A DNA stretch of 64,000 bases from Chryseobacterium angstadtii (GCF_001045465.1 NZ_LFND01000003.1:992001-1056000); one strand, 5' to 3'. Numbered from the stretch's first letter, positions 26,837 through 35,386 are shown. Translations and numbers: made by a program. The notes: generated by a model from the letters alone, not told the origin.

Positions 26837-26996
26837 ATGAAAAAAAACTACTTATTACCCTCTACGTTACTTAATCAAAAGCCTGATCATAAAGGTTTCA
26901 GATTTACCTCAATCCCATAAAAAGATAATTTCATATTTAATTCCTGAAGGTTCAGAACAAGCTGCCGAAATAGTAGATATTTCCGGACCAATATAA
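26837..26996 (+). pseudogene. Possible small gene with an A8 frameshift at its start
   Basis: From the ATG at 26837 the direct reading gives only 27 codons. The start is followed at once by eight A. Reading seven A instead opens the frame for 52 residues to TAA at 26994-26996, ending with a protein-like EGSEQAAEIVDISGPI. An ATG overlaps that stop (TAATG at 26994-26998) and begins another 18-codon frame to 27052. The frame and its promoter-like box suggest a real small gene that is frameshifted, slippage-controlled or decayed. No family is recognised. The rest of the gap to 27170 holds only hairpins. Confidence 0.35.
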
Positions 26997-27142
26997 TGGA
27001 CTCTAAAATTGAGGAAAAGCAAAAGGTTTTAAGAATTACAGAAAAAGAATAGATTCTAAAAATAAACAGGAAGGCAAGCCTTCAAAAATTATAAAGCTAG
27101 CCAAGCAAATAGCTTTAGTTTTCTTCTTCAAATATTTTTTAT

Positions 27143-27168
27143 CCTGACCAATTTTCTTTGGTCAGGTT
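27143..27168 (+). terminator. Terminator of the short unit before the XRE gene
   Basis: CCTGACCAA and TTGGTCAGG arms around a TTTTCT-type loop, then a T run on the + strand. Two further inverted repeats, 27070-27083 (GAAGGC/GCCTTC) and about 27093-27116 (AAAGCTA/TAGCTTT), lie just upstream. Confidence 0.8.
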
Positions 27169-27170
27169 TT

Positions 27171-27707
27171 TTATGGTTCAAAACTTTCAAATTTTCCGTT
27201 TTCGTAGAACAGAACAATTCGTTTTATTTTATTAGACTGATTTCCAGTGACTTGATTGATAATCTGCTCATTTGAATTTTCTAATCGCTGAGAATCCGAT
27301 ATATTTTCCTGTCTCTTATAAGGAGGCGGTATAAACGATTCTCGCGGGCTCTCTTTTACAGCCTCATTTTCCTCTTCCGCTCCGAAATCTTCATCATCTT
27401 TCATCATCGTAAATAAATCGGGGAGAGGAGTTGGCTTTGCCTTCTCATCATCGGTTTTTTCTTCAACAACGGAGTTGATTTCCGGTAGTTCTGATTTCAG
27501 CATTTCTCCTTCGCCGGTAACCAGCCAGTCCCAAAGAATTTCAGGAAAGCTTGATTTTATCTTGATGATAAATTCCAGTGACGGTTTATTCCTTCCGGAA
27601 GTGATGTGCGAAATAGAAGAACGCTGTACATCTACAGCATCGGCAAACTCAGAAGGACTGAGATTGGAATACTCTATAACTTTGGAAATTCTTTCGTTTA
27701 AACTCAT
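27171..27707 (-). CDS. XRE family helix-turn-helix regulator
   Basis: A 178-residue DNA-binding protein. Residues 1-65 form an XRE/lambda-repressor-type domain with the helix-turn-helix LSPSEFADAVDVQRSSISHI and the following SGRNKPSLEFIIKI. Residues 75-150 are acidic and proline-rich and probably flexible. The last 20 residues contain KIKRIVLFYENGKFESF, a short conserved-looking tail, perhaps an oligomerisation or partner segment. There is no S24 protease domain. Its promoter lies inside a cluster of palindromes that resemble operators, so negative autoregulation is likely. It is transcribed divergently from the M14 carboxypeptidase. Confidence 0.85.
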   Translation of the reverse strand: MSLNERISKVIEYSNLSPSEFADAVDVQRSSISHITSGRNKPSLEFIIKIKSSFPEILWDWLVTGEGEMLKSELPEINSVVEEKTDDEKAKPTPLPDLFTMMKDDEDFGAEEENEAVKESPRESFIPPPYKRQENISDSQRLENSNEQIINQVTGNQSNKIKRIVLFYENGKFESFEP

Positions 27708-27727
27708 AAAAATAAGTTGTCAATTGT

Positions 27728-27776
27728 TTTACAAATGTAAATAATAAAATTTACATAAGCAAATTACAAAAGTAAA
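27728..27776 (-). promoter_or_regulatory. XRE gene promoter with three overlapping palindromes
   Basis: On the minus strand TTTG (27760-27763) and TACATTTG (27732-27739) are 20 bases apart, a full Bacteroidota promoter. Three copies of TTTAC-N4-GTAAA sit on it: 27728-27741 (exact, over the -7 box), 27750-27763 (one mismatch, over the -33 box) and 27763-27776 (one mismatch). This is the expected layout for a repressor that shuts off its own gene. Confidence 0.6.
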
Positions 27777-28438
27777 TGAAATTTAAATTAATGAATATAC
27801 AGTTGTAAACTATCATAATACGCTTAAATATAGCTATTTATGGGATTGACTAAATTGCTATACATCTATTTAACAAAGTAAACACCATTTTTAGCTTGAT
27901 AAGCTTAACCACTGATTACTCTTAAACTTTCTATTTTGATAGGATTCCAATAATGCTTATTTACTTATTAATTAATAATAAACACCTGATTATTAGTGTT
28001 TTCATATGTAAATTGATAAATGCTGTATATTATTATAAAATTAAGATTTCTGAGCATTAAAAGACTGGATTTTGCTGTATACAAACGTAAATATCACAGG
28101 TAAATACCTAATTATAAGCTTTTTATAGATGCTCCATTCAAAATTACACCTGCAAAAAACCTTTATTTTTTGATAAGAGCATTAGAATTAATATCAAGGC
28201 TAAATTTTGATTGAATTTCAGGGATAAACGTATAAAAACAAGAATTTACATTTGTATACATATGTGATTAAGTAAGTTTTCCACATTAATCTTGTTTAAC
28301 AATATTATGCCTATTTGCTGATTAACAGGCTTTTTTCCACTTAAAGTATTATTACTATTTTGATTGATATAAATTTTATAAAATACTGACTTTTATTTAG
28401 TTACATGTTTCAATTTAAATTATCTTCAATTAACAATT

Positions 28439-28447
28439 TTATCCACA
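28439..28447 (+). other. DnaA-box match
   Basis: An exact TTATCCACA in the AT-rich gap; a one-mismatch relative, TTTTCCACA, lies at 28277-28285. One exact match is close to what chance gives in a window of this size, so function is uncertain. Confidence 0.3.
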
Positions 28448-28517
28448 GACAAAATGGCAGTCGGTGTTGTTTAGATAAATTACATATGTTAACTGCCTTT
28501 TTCTCCCTGAAAATCGT

Positions 28518-28536
28518 TAAATTTGACTCTTGTAAA
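28518..28536 (+). promoter_or_regulatory. M14 carboxypeptidase -7 element with overlapping palindrome
   Basis: TAAATTTG at 28518-28525 fits the -7 consensus, and the palindrome TTGAC-TCTT-GTAAA (28523-28536) covers its end and the presumed transcription start. The ATG follows at 28546. Confidence 0.5.
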
Positions 28537-28545
28537 TTATTTATA

Positions 28546-29655
28546 ATGAATTTTGAACAGATCTATTTTCCAAATCCTAATTTCTTAAACCGCTATATTT
28601 CCCCTGAAAAATTATTTTCTTACCTACAGACCAATCTCAGCGATTACATTCAGGAGATTGGAAGGTCGTATTTAGATAAACCTATTTATCAGTTAAGCAT
28701 CGGAACCGGACCGATTAAAGTTCTTGCCTGGTCGCAAATGCACGGCAATGAATCTAATGCTACTCATGCCATGCTTGATCTTCTTGAAACTTTGGATAAA
28801 GCTCCGGAAATGAAGGAAGATCTTTTTAAAAAAATCAGACTGGATTTTATTTTTATGCTTAATCCAGACGGATCTGAGAAGTGGACAAGACTGAATGCCT
28901 CAGATATTGATCTGAACAGGGATTTTCATAATGAAGCCAGTAAAGAGATTAAATTCCTTAAAAAAGCAGTAGCGGAGAATAGATATGATTATGCACTCAA
29001 CCTGCATGAACAGAGAACTATTTTTACAACAGACGGGATACATCCTGCAACGCTTTCCTTTTTGGCACCTTCAGAGAATGTAGAACGTACCATAACGGAT
29101 AACCGTAAAAAATGCATGGCTGTAATTGGAAGGGTTTACGATCATCTGAAAGAACTGATTCCTGATCAGATAGGACGCTATTCTGATGAGTTCTATCCAA
29201 CTTCTACAGGAGACAATTTTATTAAAGCCGGAATGCCAACTATCTTATTCGAAGGCGGTCATTTTGCTGAAGATTATGCGAGAAAAGGAACCCGTAAATA
29301 CTATACAATAGCTTTATATTATGCATTAAAAGCAATCAGTGAACTGAATTCTGGTATTGAAGGCTGGGAAAAATACCTTGAAATTCCGGAAAATCAGGAA
29401 ACACACTATGATATTATCTACAGAAATGTAAAACTGAATACAGATCATGAATGCATTCTGGATGTGGCGGTTCAGTACCGGGAAACAAAAGAAGAAGGTA
29501 AAGATGAAATTTCTTTTGTACCATTTGTGATGGAAGTGGGAGAAGTGAAAAAAAGAAAAGGCTGGGTGGAGATAGACTGTACAGGAAAGAAATTTGTAGC
29601 CCCCACCAAATATCCGAAACTGGATGCTATCGTAGAATTTACAATAGAAGATTAA
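28546..29655 (+). CDS. M14 family zinc carboxypeptidase
   Basis: A 369-residue carboxypeptidase without a visible signal peptide, so probably cytosolic. The zinc ligands are in WSQMHGNES (His66 and Glu69) and LNLHEQR (about residue 155), the substrate-binding motif is DLNRDFHN, and the catalytic glutamate is likely in ILFEGGHFAED. The C-terminal 80 residues look like a beta-rich accessory domain. An in-frame start 47 codons upstream is rejected because it lies upstream of the -7 element. The gene faces the XRE regulator across the palindrome-rich gap. The exact substrate is unknown. Confidence 0.85.
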   Translation: MNFEQIYFPNPNFLNRYISPEKLFSYLQTNLSDYIQEIGRSYLDKPIYQLSIGTGPIKVLAWSQMHGNESNATHAMLDLLETLDKAPEMKEDLFKKIRLDFIFMLNPDGSEKWTRLNASDIDLNRDFHNEASKEIKFLKKAVAENRYDYALNLHEQRTIFTTDGIHPATLSFLAPSENVERTITDNRKKCMAVIGRVYDHLKELIPDQIGRYSDEFYPTSTGDNFIKAGMPTILFEGGHFAEDYARKGTRKYYTIALYYALKAISELNSGIEGWEKYLEIPENQETHYDIIYRNVKLNTDHECILDVAVQYRETKEEGKDEISFVPFVMEVGEVKKRKGWVEIDCTGKKFVAPTKYPKLDAIVEFTIED

Positions 29656-29682
29656 AAAAGCTTAATAGAGCTGTGAAAATAA

Positions 29683-29722
29683 AATGTCCTCAGAAAATAC
29701 TACTTTCTGAGGACATTATTTT
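29683..29722. terminator. Bidirectional terminator between M14 and DUF4920 genes
   Basis: A perfect 14-bp stem, AATGTCCTCAGAAA with its complement, 7-base loop, A-rich on one side and T-rich on the other, between convergent genes. Confidence 0.92.
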
Positions 29723-29737
29723 TATGGTTAAGCAGAC

Positions 29738-30253
29738 TTAGTTCACCACTTTAATTCCATTGGCTACAAATCTGATCTCTTCTTTAGGAGTCGTAATGGC
29801 ATCAATTTCTGCCTGAGGCTTTTTAGCATCTTCAGCATAATGTTTCTGCTCGTCTATAGAAGTTACTTTTCTTTCCGCGGTACCTTCCAATACTACATTT
29901 TTACCTTTTAAAGCTGTAGGTACAAAGAAAGCATAGTCTTTCATTTTTACAAAAAACTGAGAATTATCTTCAGTCTGGATCGTAAGCCAGCATCCTTTTT
30001 TCTCGCATACATCGGTTACTTTTCCTTTAACGGCTACACCTTCTACTTTTTTATTATCTTTTTTAAGTTTCTTGCTTAATTTATCTACTGTAATAGCTTT
30101 GGATTCAGACGCTGAAACAACTCCGGCTCCGTAAGCATCACCTACCAAAGCATTTCCTGCCGGAGGTCCGGACTTTTTCTGTGAAGTCTCCTGTGCAAAG
30201 GTTAAAGCAGAAACACTCACGGCCGCTGCCAATAATATCGCTTTGAATTTCAT
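29738..30253 (-). CDS. Exported DUF4920 protein
   Basis: A 171-residue protein with a signal peptide (residues 1-19, ending TFAQE). The mature part contains VKGKVTDVCEKKGCWLTI, KDYAFFVPTALKGKNVVLEG and a C-terminal IRFVANGIKVVN, an OB-fold-like pattern that matches DUF4920 proteins of Bacteroidota. Two cysteines lie four residues apart and might bind metal or form a disulfide. The start at 30253 was chosen because an upstream ATG lies in the -7 box. Its role is unknown; it is probably periplasmic. Confidence 0.8.
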   Translation of the reverse strand: MKFKAILLAAAVSVSALTFAQETSQKKSGPPAGNALVGDAYGAGVVSASESKAITVDKLSKKLKKDNKKVEGVAVKGKVTDVCEKKGCWLTIQTEDNSQFFVKMKDYAFFVPTALKGKNVVLEGTAERKVTSIDEQKHYAEDAKKPQAEIDAITTPKEEIRFVANGIKVVN

Positions 30254-30268
30254 TTTTAATATTTTTTT

Positions 30269-30276
30269 CAAAAGTA
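30269..30276 (-). promoter_or_regulatory. -7 element of the DUF4920 gene
   Basis: TACTTTTG on the minus strand, 15 bases upstream of the ATG at 30253; the -33 element is weak. Confidence 0.55.
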
Positions 30277-30372
30277 CTAATTAAAATCGAATAATAAATT
30301 GATAAAAGATTGATAAAAAACAGGTGGTGCAGTAAATTTTAAACAAATTTCAAAACGAACGGCAGATTTGTT

Positions 30373-30380
30373 TATATTTG
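30373..30380 (+). promoter_or_regulatory. -7 element of the amino-acid permease gene
   Basis: TATATTTG 16 bases before the ATG at 30397; no clear upstream TTTG at the usual distance. Confidence 0.5.
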
Positions 30381-30396
30381 ACGCCTATACTTGACT

Positions 30397-31809
30397 ATGC
30401 AGAAAAAACTGAAACTATGGGACGCCGTTATGTTGGTAATGGGTTCAATGATCGGAAGTGGAATTTTTATCGTAAGTGCCGATATGATGCGGAATATGGG
30501 TTCCGGATTTTGGCTGATAGCAGTCTGGATCATTACGGGAGTGATGACGGTAGCAGCAGCCATCAGCTATGGAGAGCTTTCTGCGCTGTTTCCGAAAGCA
30601 GGCGGCCAGTATACTTATCTGAAAGAAATTTTCGGTAAAAAGATGGGTTTTCTTTACGGATGGGGCTTGTTTACAGTAATTCAAACCGGAACTATAGCCG
30701 CAGTGGCTATGGCTTTCGGAAAGTTTACAGCCTATCTGGTTCCTTCATTGAATGATGCGGCACCTCTTTTTCAAAGTGGAGAATTTAAAATCACATGGAT
30801 ACAGATTCTTGCAATAGCCGTTATTCTTTTACTTACCTATATTAATACAAGAGGAGTAGAGAGCGGGAAATTGCTTCAGAATATATTCACAGGTTCAAAA
30901 ATCATCGCCTTAGTGGGTTTGATTGCAGCCGGATTTATCTTGGTGGATTTTTCGCATATGTCTGAAAACTTCAGTCTGGGTTTTGATTCCTTTAATAATC
31001 TTAAAAAAGATGTTAGCGGTAATTTTCTTAAAGAAGGCTGGGAACCTATTGGTGGAATGACGTTAATGGGAGGTATTGCTGCGGCCATGGTGGGGTCTGT
31101 TTTCAGTTCTGTAGCCTGGGAAAGTGTAACCTTTGTTTCCGGAGAAGTGGAAAACCCAAAGAAAAATATTGTTAAATCAATGATCTATGGAACTTCCGCT
31201 GTGATGATATTGTATTTGGCAGTCAATTTTGTATATCTGAATGCATTAGACAGAGAAAGCATTGCTTTTGCAGCCAATGACAGGGTAGCGGTAGCAGCAT
31301 CACAGAATATTTTTGGAAGTGCAGGAACTATTATCATTGCGGTTCTTGTGATGGTTTCCACATTCGGATGTGATAACGGACTGATTCTGGCGGGGGCTAG
31401 AGTATTTCAGACCATGGCGAAGGACGGAATGTTTTTTAAATCGGCAGAAAATAACAACAAAAATGAAGTTCCGGAGAATGCTTTATGGATGCAGGGGATC
31501 TGGGCTTCGGTATTGTGTCTGAGTGGGCAATACGGAAATTTGCTGGATATGATCTCATTTGTCATTGTTCTGTTCTATATGATTACTGTTTTTGGAGTCA
31601 TCTATTTAAGATTTAAAAAGCCTGATCTTGAAAGACCTTATAAAACCTGGCTGTATCCGGTAACGCCTATCATCTATCTTGTAATCGGAACAGGTTTCTG
31701 TGTACTTCTCCTGATTTACAAACAGCAGTACACCTGGCCCGGATTTTTAATGGTATTGCTGGGACTTCCTGTCTATTATTTTATTAACAGGAAAAAGAAA
31801 GCGGATTAA
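30397..31809 (+). CDS. APC family amino-acid permease
   Basis: A 470-residue inner-membrane transporter with about twelve helices. The first helix contains MLVMGSMIGSGIFIVSADM, the glycine-rich break typical of the APC superfamily. Later blocks include GGQYTYLKEIFGKKMGFLYGW after helix 2 and AWESVTFVSGEVENPKKNI in helix 6. It resembles L-type/cationic amino-acid permeases, but the substrate cannot be fixed. The ATG at 30397 is preferred over a TTG two codons upstream. A terminator follows. Confidence 0.88.
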   Translation: MQKKLKLWDAVMLVMGSMIGSGIFIVSADMMRNMGSGFWLIAVWIITGVMTVAAAISYGELSALFPKAGGQYTYLKEIFGKKMGFLYGWGLFTVIQTGTIAAVAMAFGKFTAYLVPSLNDAAPLFQSGEFKITWIQILAIAVILLLTYINTRGVESGKLLQNIFTGSKIIALVGLIAAGFILVDFSHMSENFSLGFDSFNNLKKDVSGNFLKEGWEPIGGMTLMGGIAAAMVGSVFSSVAWESVTFVSGEVENPKKNIVKSMIYGTSAVMILYLAVNFVYLNALDRESIAFAANDRVAVAASQNIFGSAGTIIIAVLVMVSTFGCDNGLILAGARVFQTMAKDGMFFKSAENNNKNEVPENALWMQGIWASVLCLSGQYGNLLDMISFVIVLFYMITVFGVIYLRFKKPDLERPYKTWLYPVTPIIYLVIGTGFCVLLLIYKQQYTWPGFLMVLLGLPVYYFINRKKKAD

Positions 31810-31840
31810 TAACGAAAAATAACGACATTTATACTTATTG

Positions 31841-31872
31841 AGGGCTTCCGGAACGATCTGGAAGCCTTTCTT
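31841..31872 (+). terminator. Terminator after the amino-acid permease
   Basis: AGGCTTCCGGA-type arms with one mismatch around ACGA, followed by TTTCTT. Confidence 0.8.
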
Positions 31873-31978
31873 CTATATAATATTTTTGATGTCTTTTCCT
31901 GTTTATTTCATGAAAATGTGTATTTTGGTATTTCTTTTTAAGTAAACTAGACCATGAAGTAAAAACAAGAAGCTGACT

Positions 31979-32419
31979 ATGGATACACCAAATTACAGAA
32001 TGCCTTTTGCGCCTTCAACACTCATGAGTGAAGGCGGAAGCATTGATACCTGCGACATGGGCGAAAGCATTGCGCACAATATCATGCTGCTGATCACCAC
32101 TAAAAAAGGCGAAAACCGATATGATGACAACTATGGAAACGACGTCTGGAACCTTGAATTCGATAATGGGGTTACCAGTGCAGTCTGGGAGAGCGTTTTC
32201 ATTAAAAGCCTGAGAAGACAGATTCAGGAATATGAGCCCCGCATTGTACAGGCACAGGTTGATGCACACATTCAATTTGTAGAGCACAGCTACGATACCA
32301 AAGAACACACAGAAATCAAAAAGAAAGTAAGGATTGCCATCAATGCAAAAATGGAGGCAACGGGAGAGCGTTTCAGCTTTTCTACAGAATTATTTTTAAG
32401 TCCGATGTCTATCGACTAA
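31979..32419 (+). CDS. tssE: T6SS baseplate protein TssE (GPW/gp25 family)
   Basis: A 146-residue gp25-like protein. The segment DMGESIAHNIMLLITTKKGENRYD and the following WESVFIKSLRRQIQEYEPRI match the GPW/gp25 wedge component of contractile-tail baseplates; the E-P-R motif in YEPRI is its core. In Bacteroidota such proteins serve the subtype iii type VI secretion system. It is followed after 25 bases by tssF. No sheath, spike or tube gene is in this window, which also fits the alternative of another contractile injection system, but the TssF partner argues for T6SSiii. Confidence 0.82.
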   Translation: MDTPNYRMPFAPSTLMSEGGSIDTCDMGESIAHNIMLLITTKKGENRYDDNYGNDVWNLEFDNGVTSAVWESVFIKSLRRQIQEYEPRIVQAQVDAHIQFVEHSYDTKEHTEIKKKVRIAINAKMEATGERFSFSTELFLSPMSID

Positions 32420-32444
32420 ATGTTTTTAACAGTAAGAAAAATTT

Positions 32445-34328
32445 ATGAACTTAGATCAGAATATATATTCCAAAGAATCTGTAAAGGCCAGAATGCTTCA
32501 GAACGCCACCAAAGTATGGGGACTGAAGAGCCCGCAGTCTCTGGATCCTTTTGTAAAATTATTGATAGACGCGTTCAGTACAGAAGTCTTCAAGGCTAAT
32601 AATGAAATTCAGACCGTGAATGCCCGGATTCTGGAGAAACTGGCAAAACTTCTGACCCCTTCCATCTATACTCATCCAATTCCTGCTCATGCGGTTGCTT
32701 TTACGCTGCCCTATGAGTCTTCGGAAATCCTGCTGGAACATACGGAGTTTTTCTTCCGCAAGCAGATGACTTCCACCGTGAAATCGGAATCGGATAAGCA
32801 GATTAATATTCCTTTCACTCCGGTAGGCAATGTGCGGATCAATAAAGTACAGACCTCGGTGATGTTTGTAGGAAATACATGCTATAGTGTAGATGACAGG
32901 CTGAATAAAATCCCTGTAGCAAGATTCCAGGGTAAACCGGAAGATTATAGAAAAATTACGATTGGAGTAGATGTAAGCAGATATGTGAGTGAGAATTTCC
33001 CTAAATATATCAGTGTTTTCTGCTCAAATCCGGCTTTTGAGCATATGGATTTTGTGTATAAACTTCTTCCATACATCAACGTTACCAGTGATGGGAATCC
33101 TTTATTTGTAAGGGAAGGACTTAGTTATCTTTCGAATAATCAGCAGGACGGATATGAGCAGATGTTCAGGGAACAGTCTATCCGGAATAAAGCTATTGAA
33201 GATATTAAAAGTATTTATCGTCACAAGTTTATTGAGATCACAGGACTTTCAAGCAGTCTTTTTTCAGCACCTGGAAAACTGCCGGAGAATCTGAGCTTTC
33301 TTGACGGGAAGGAAGAAATTAAAAAACAGATCGGAGATAAGCGTTATCTGTGGCTTACTTTTGAATTTCCACCGCAGTTTTCAGCTGAGATTTTAGATAA
33401 CTTTTCATTTGTAATGAATGCTTTTCCGATTTACAACCGGGGTTGGAAAAAAACAGAATACAGTCTGGATATTATGGGAAATAATATTCCTCTGGTTACA
33501 GATGAAGGCGAACATTTTCTGTATGTAGATGAAGTGCAGGACGGAGATGGCCGGAAGTATACAGAGATTCCTTTTACTCCTGCAGACGATCTTAAAAAAG
33601 GCTTATATACGGTAAGAAAAGGCGGAATGGAACGTTTTACGAACAGAAACGCTGTAGATATGATTGCCAATGTGCTGGAGCTTACGAGAGATGAAATTGC
33701 TGCATTTTCACTGTTAAACAGGGATAATGTGAAAGGAGTGTTGAGTGAAATGTCTGATAAGATGAAGACCATGGTACAAAAAGTAAACAATGCCAAAAGA
33801 AACATCCGGCAGGAACTGAATTATGTGATTATGGAGCCTGTAGAAAAGACTGATCATACCTATGCGTCTTTTTGGATTACTCACTGTACACTAGCCAATC
33901 ATATGCGCCCGGGAACGGAGCTTTCTAATCAGCTGAAATCCCAGACGGTAGTTCTTCTCACCGAAACCATAGGGGGAGCGGAAGAACAAAAGGGTACGGA
34001 CAGTATTCAGGCTTATAAATATGCTTTGACCACAAGAGACAAAATTATCTCTCTTGAAGATGTAAAGAATTATTGCAGAATGGTTCTGAAAGATGAGGTA
34101 AAAGAAGTAAGAGTAAGAAGAGGAACCATGATAAGCAACCGTCCGAAAGAAGGCTTTGTAAGAACGGTTGAGGTAGAAATTATTCCGCAGAATTACTCTT
34201 TTTATGGAAGAGCATACTGGGAAAACATGGCCAATATTCTCAGAAATCAGATTATTTCAAAAGCTATTGACGGAATTGAGTACGTTGTGAAAATAAGCAA
34301 TGAGGATATTGATCTTGATGAAATATAA
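32445..34328 (+). CDS. tssF: T6SS baseplate subunit TssF
   Basis: A 627-residue protein with the features of TssF, the large baseplate wedge subunit. The N-terminus contains KARMLQNATKVWGLKSPQSLDP and LEKLAKLLTPSIYTHPIPAHA, comparable to the family's opening. The C-terminal part includes LANHMRPGTELSNQL and a late EVEIIPQNY strand. It has no signal peptide, as expected for a cytosolic baseplate component. It lies between tssE and a lipoprotein gene in a three-gene unit. The length is normal for the Bacteroidota version. Confidence 0.8.
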   Translation: MNLDQNIYSKESVKARMLQNATKVWGLKSPQSLDPFVKLLIDAFSTEVFKANNEIQTVNARILEKLAKLLTPSIYTHPIPAHAVAFTLPYESSEILLEHTEFFFRKQMTSTVKSESDKQINIPFTPVGNVRINKVQTSVMFVGNTCYSVDDRLNKIPVARFQGKPEDYRKITIGVDVSRYVSENFPKYISVFCSNPAFEHMDFVYKLLPYINVTSDGNPLFVREGLSYLSNNQQDGYEQMFREQSIRNKAIEDIKSIYRHKFIEITGLSSSLFSAPGKLPENLSFLDGKEEIKKQIGDKRYLWLTFEFPPQFSAEILDNFSFVMNAFPIYNRGWKKTEYSLDIMGNNIPLVTDEGEHFLYVDEVQDGDGRKYTEIPFTPADDLKKGLYTVRKGGMERFTNRNAVDMIANVLELTRDEIAAFSLLNRDNVKGVLSEMSDKMKTMVQKVNNAKRNIRQELNYVIMEPVEKTDHTYASFWITHCTLANHMRPGTELSNQLKSQTVVLLTETIGGAEEQKGTDSIQAYKYALTTRDKIISLEDVKNYCRMVLKDEVKEVRVRRGTMISNRPKEGFVRTVEVEIIPQNYSFYGRAYWENMANILRNQIISKAIDGIEYVVKISNEDIDLDEI

Positions 34329-34351
34329 ATACACCAAAAAAACTATAAAAT

Positions 34352-35284
34352 ATGAGAAAGATGATCGTACTTGCCATGGCACTGAGTTTTACATCAGTTG
34401 CTGTGGTCAGCTGTAAAAAAGATGTCAGTAAACTGGGGCAGTCTGTTTTGAACCTCGGAGGAGCCAATGATGCCAATGCTATCATTGATTTTAATAACAA
34501 TTTTCTGGATTCTTATAAAAGCACCTCGAAACATATTGAAAGCATTCTTAAATACGCAGATGCCGCTTCGGCAAAAGCTAAAGGGGAGAATGTGATGATC
34601 ATGCCGATTGTTATCAGTTCTATGGATTATTCTTTTGGAAAGATCAAAGAAATACCTTCAGGGTTTGGAAAAGATAAAGCGGCTATAGAAGCCGATTTCA
34701 ATGCGTATAAAGCTAAAAAGGAAAACATAGAGAAAAAGTTTGAGGAACTGAAATCTTATATGAATTCTGAAGATTATAAGGATGATAAAGGAGCGAAAGC
34801 AGATGCTATTACCAAAGAAATTGAAACAGATGCTCAGGCATTGTTCACTTCAGGGGAAAATGTAGTAGCCAAAATAAAACCTGCGACAGATGCTGCAGAA
34901 GAAGTTATTCTGAAAGATCATCCGCTGAAAGAGTATATCATTTCTTCCAAAAATGTAATGAATTCTCTGGATGCTACTTTAGATACATTGGATAAACAGT
35001 ATTCCGGAAAATTCAATGAGGCGGAAGCTCAGAAAAAATACGATGAGTTGGCCAAAGCAATAGAAGCCAATTCAAAACTGGATTTTAATGTAAAAGATCC
35101 TCAATATGCGTACAAGAAATCTCAGTTTGAAAGTTTTAACAAAACAGCTTCAAGCTTCCTGGATGTCTACAGAAAACTGATTCGTGATTCAAAAGGGGAA
35201 GGACAAATTTCTGACAGCAATATTCAGCAGGTTGATTCTTCTTATGAGTCGGTATTGAATTCATACAACTCATTTGTAAAATAA
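34352..35284 (+). CDS. DUF3829-like lipoprotein in the tssEF unit
   Basis: A 310-residue lipoprotein; the lipobox VVSC puts the modified Cys near residue 21. The rest is charged and mostly helical, with KKENIEKKFEELKSYM and QKKYDELAKAIEAN. It resembles DUF3829/YiiG-type lipoproteins. It starts 23 bases after tssF, ends with a strong terminator and therefore belongs to the same transcript. It could be an envelope-anchoring part of the secretion system, comparable in type to the lipoproteins of T6SSiii, but this is inference from position. Confidence 0.7.
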   Translation: MRKMIVLAMALSFTSVAVVSCKKDVSKLGQSVLNLGGANDANAIIDFNNNFLDSYKSTSKHIESILKYADAASAKAKGENVMIMPIVISSMDYSFGKIKEIPSGFGKDKAAIEADFNAYKAKKENIEKKFEELKSYMNSEDYKDDKGAKADAITKEIETDAQALFTSGENVVAKIKPATDAAEEVILKDHPLKEYIISSKNVMNSLDATLDTLDKQYSGKFNEAEAQKKYDELAKAIEANSKLDFNVKDPQYAYKKSQFESFNKTASSFLDVYRKLIRDSKGEGQISDSNIQQVDSSYESVLNSYNSFVK

Positions 35285-35306
35285 AGACGGGAGAAAGCAA
35301 TAGAAA

Positions 35307-35336
35307 AAGACCAACACATAAGTTGGTCTTTTTTTG
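35307..35336 (+). terminator. Terminator of the tssEF-lipoprotein unit
   Basis: AAGACCAAC and GTTGGTCTT arms around ACATAA with a T run of seven. Confidence 0.9.
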
Positions 35337-35386
35337 TTTATCCATTAGTGCATTAAAGTTTTCATTCTTGAAAGCTGTTGTTCTGT

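Larger units (their letters stand above)
27708..28545. promoter_or_regulatory. AT-rich intergenic control region with nine TTTAC-N4-GTAAA sites
   Basis: This 838-base gap holds no convincing gene. Besides the three sites over the XRE promoter, near-matches lie at 27796-27809, 27999-28012, 28078-28091, 28245-28258, 28479-28492 and 28523-28536; all have one mismatch except 28479 (two). DnaA-box-like 9-mers occur at 28439-28447 (exact TTATCCACA) and 28277-28285 (one difference). Confidence 0.55.

Noticed and set aside
28405..28545. A 47-codon extension of the M14 carboxypeptidase
   Set aside because: It runs through the AT-rich control region and across the -7 box; no conserved motif lies in it.
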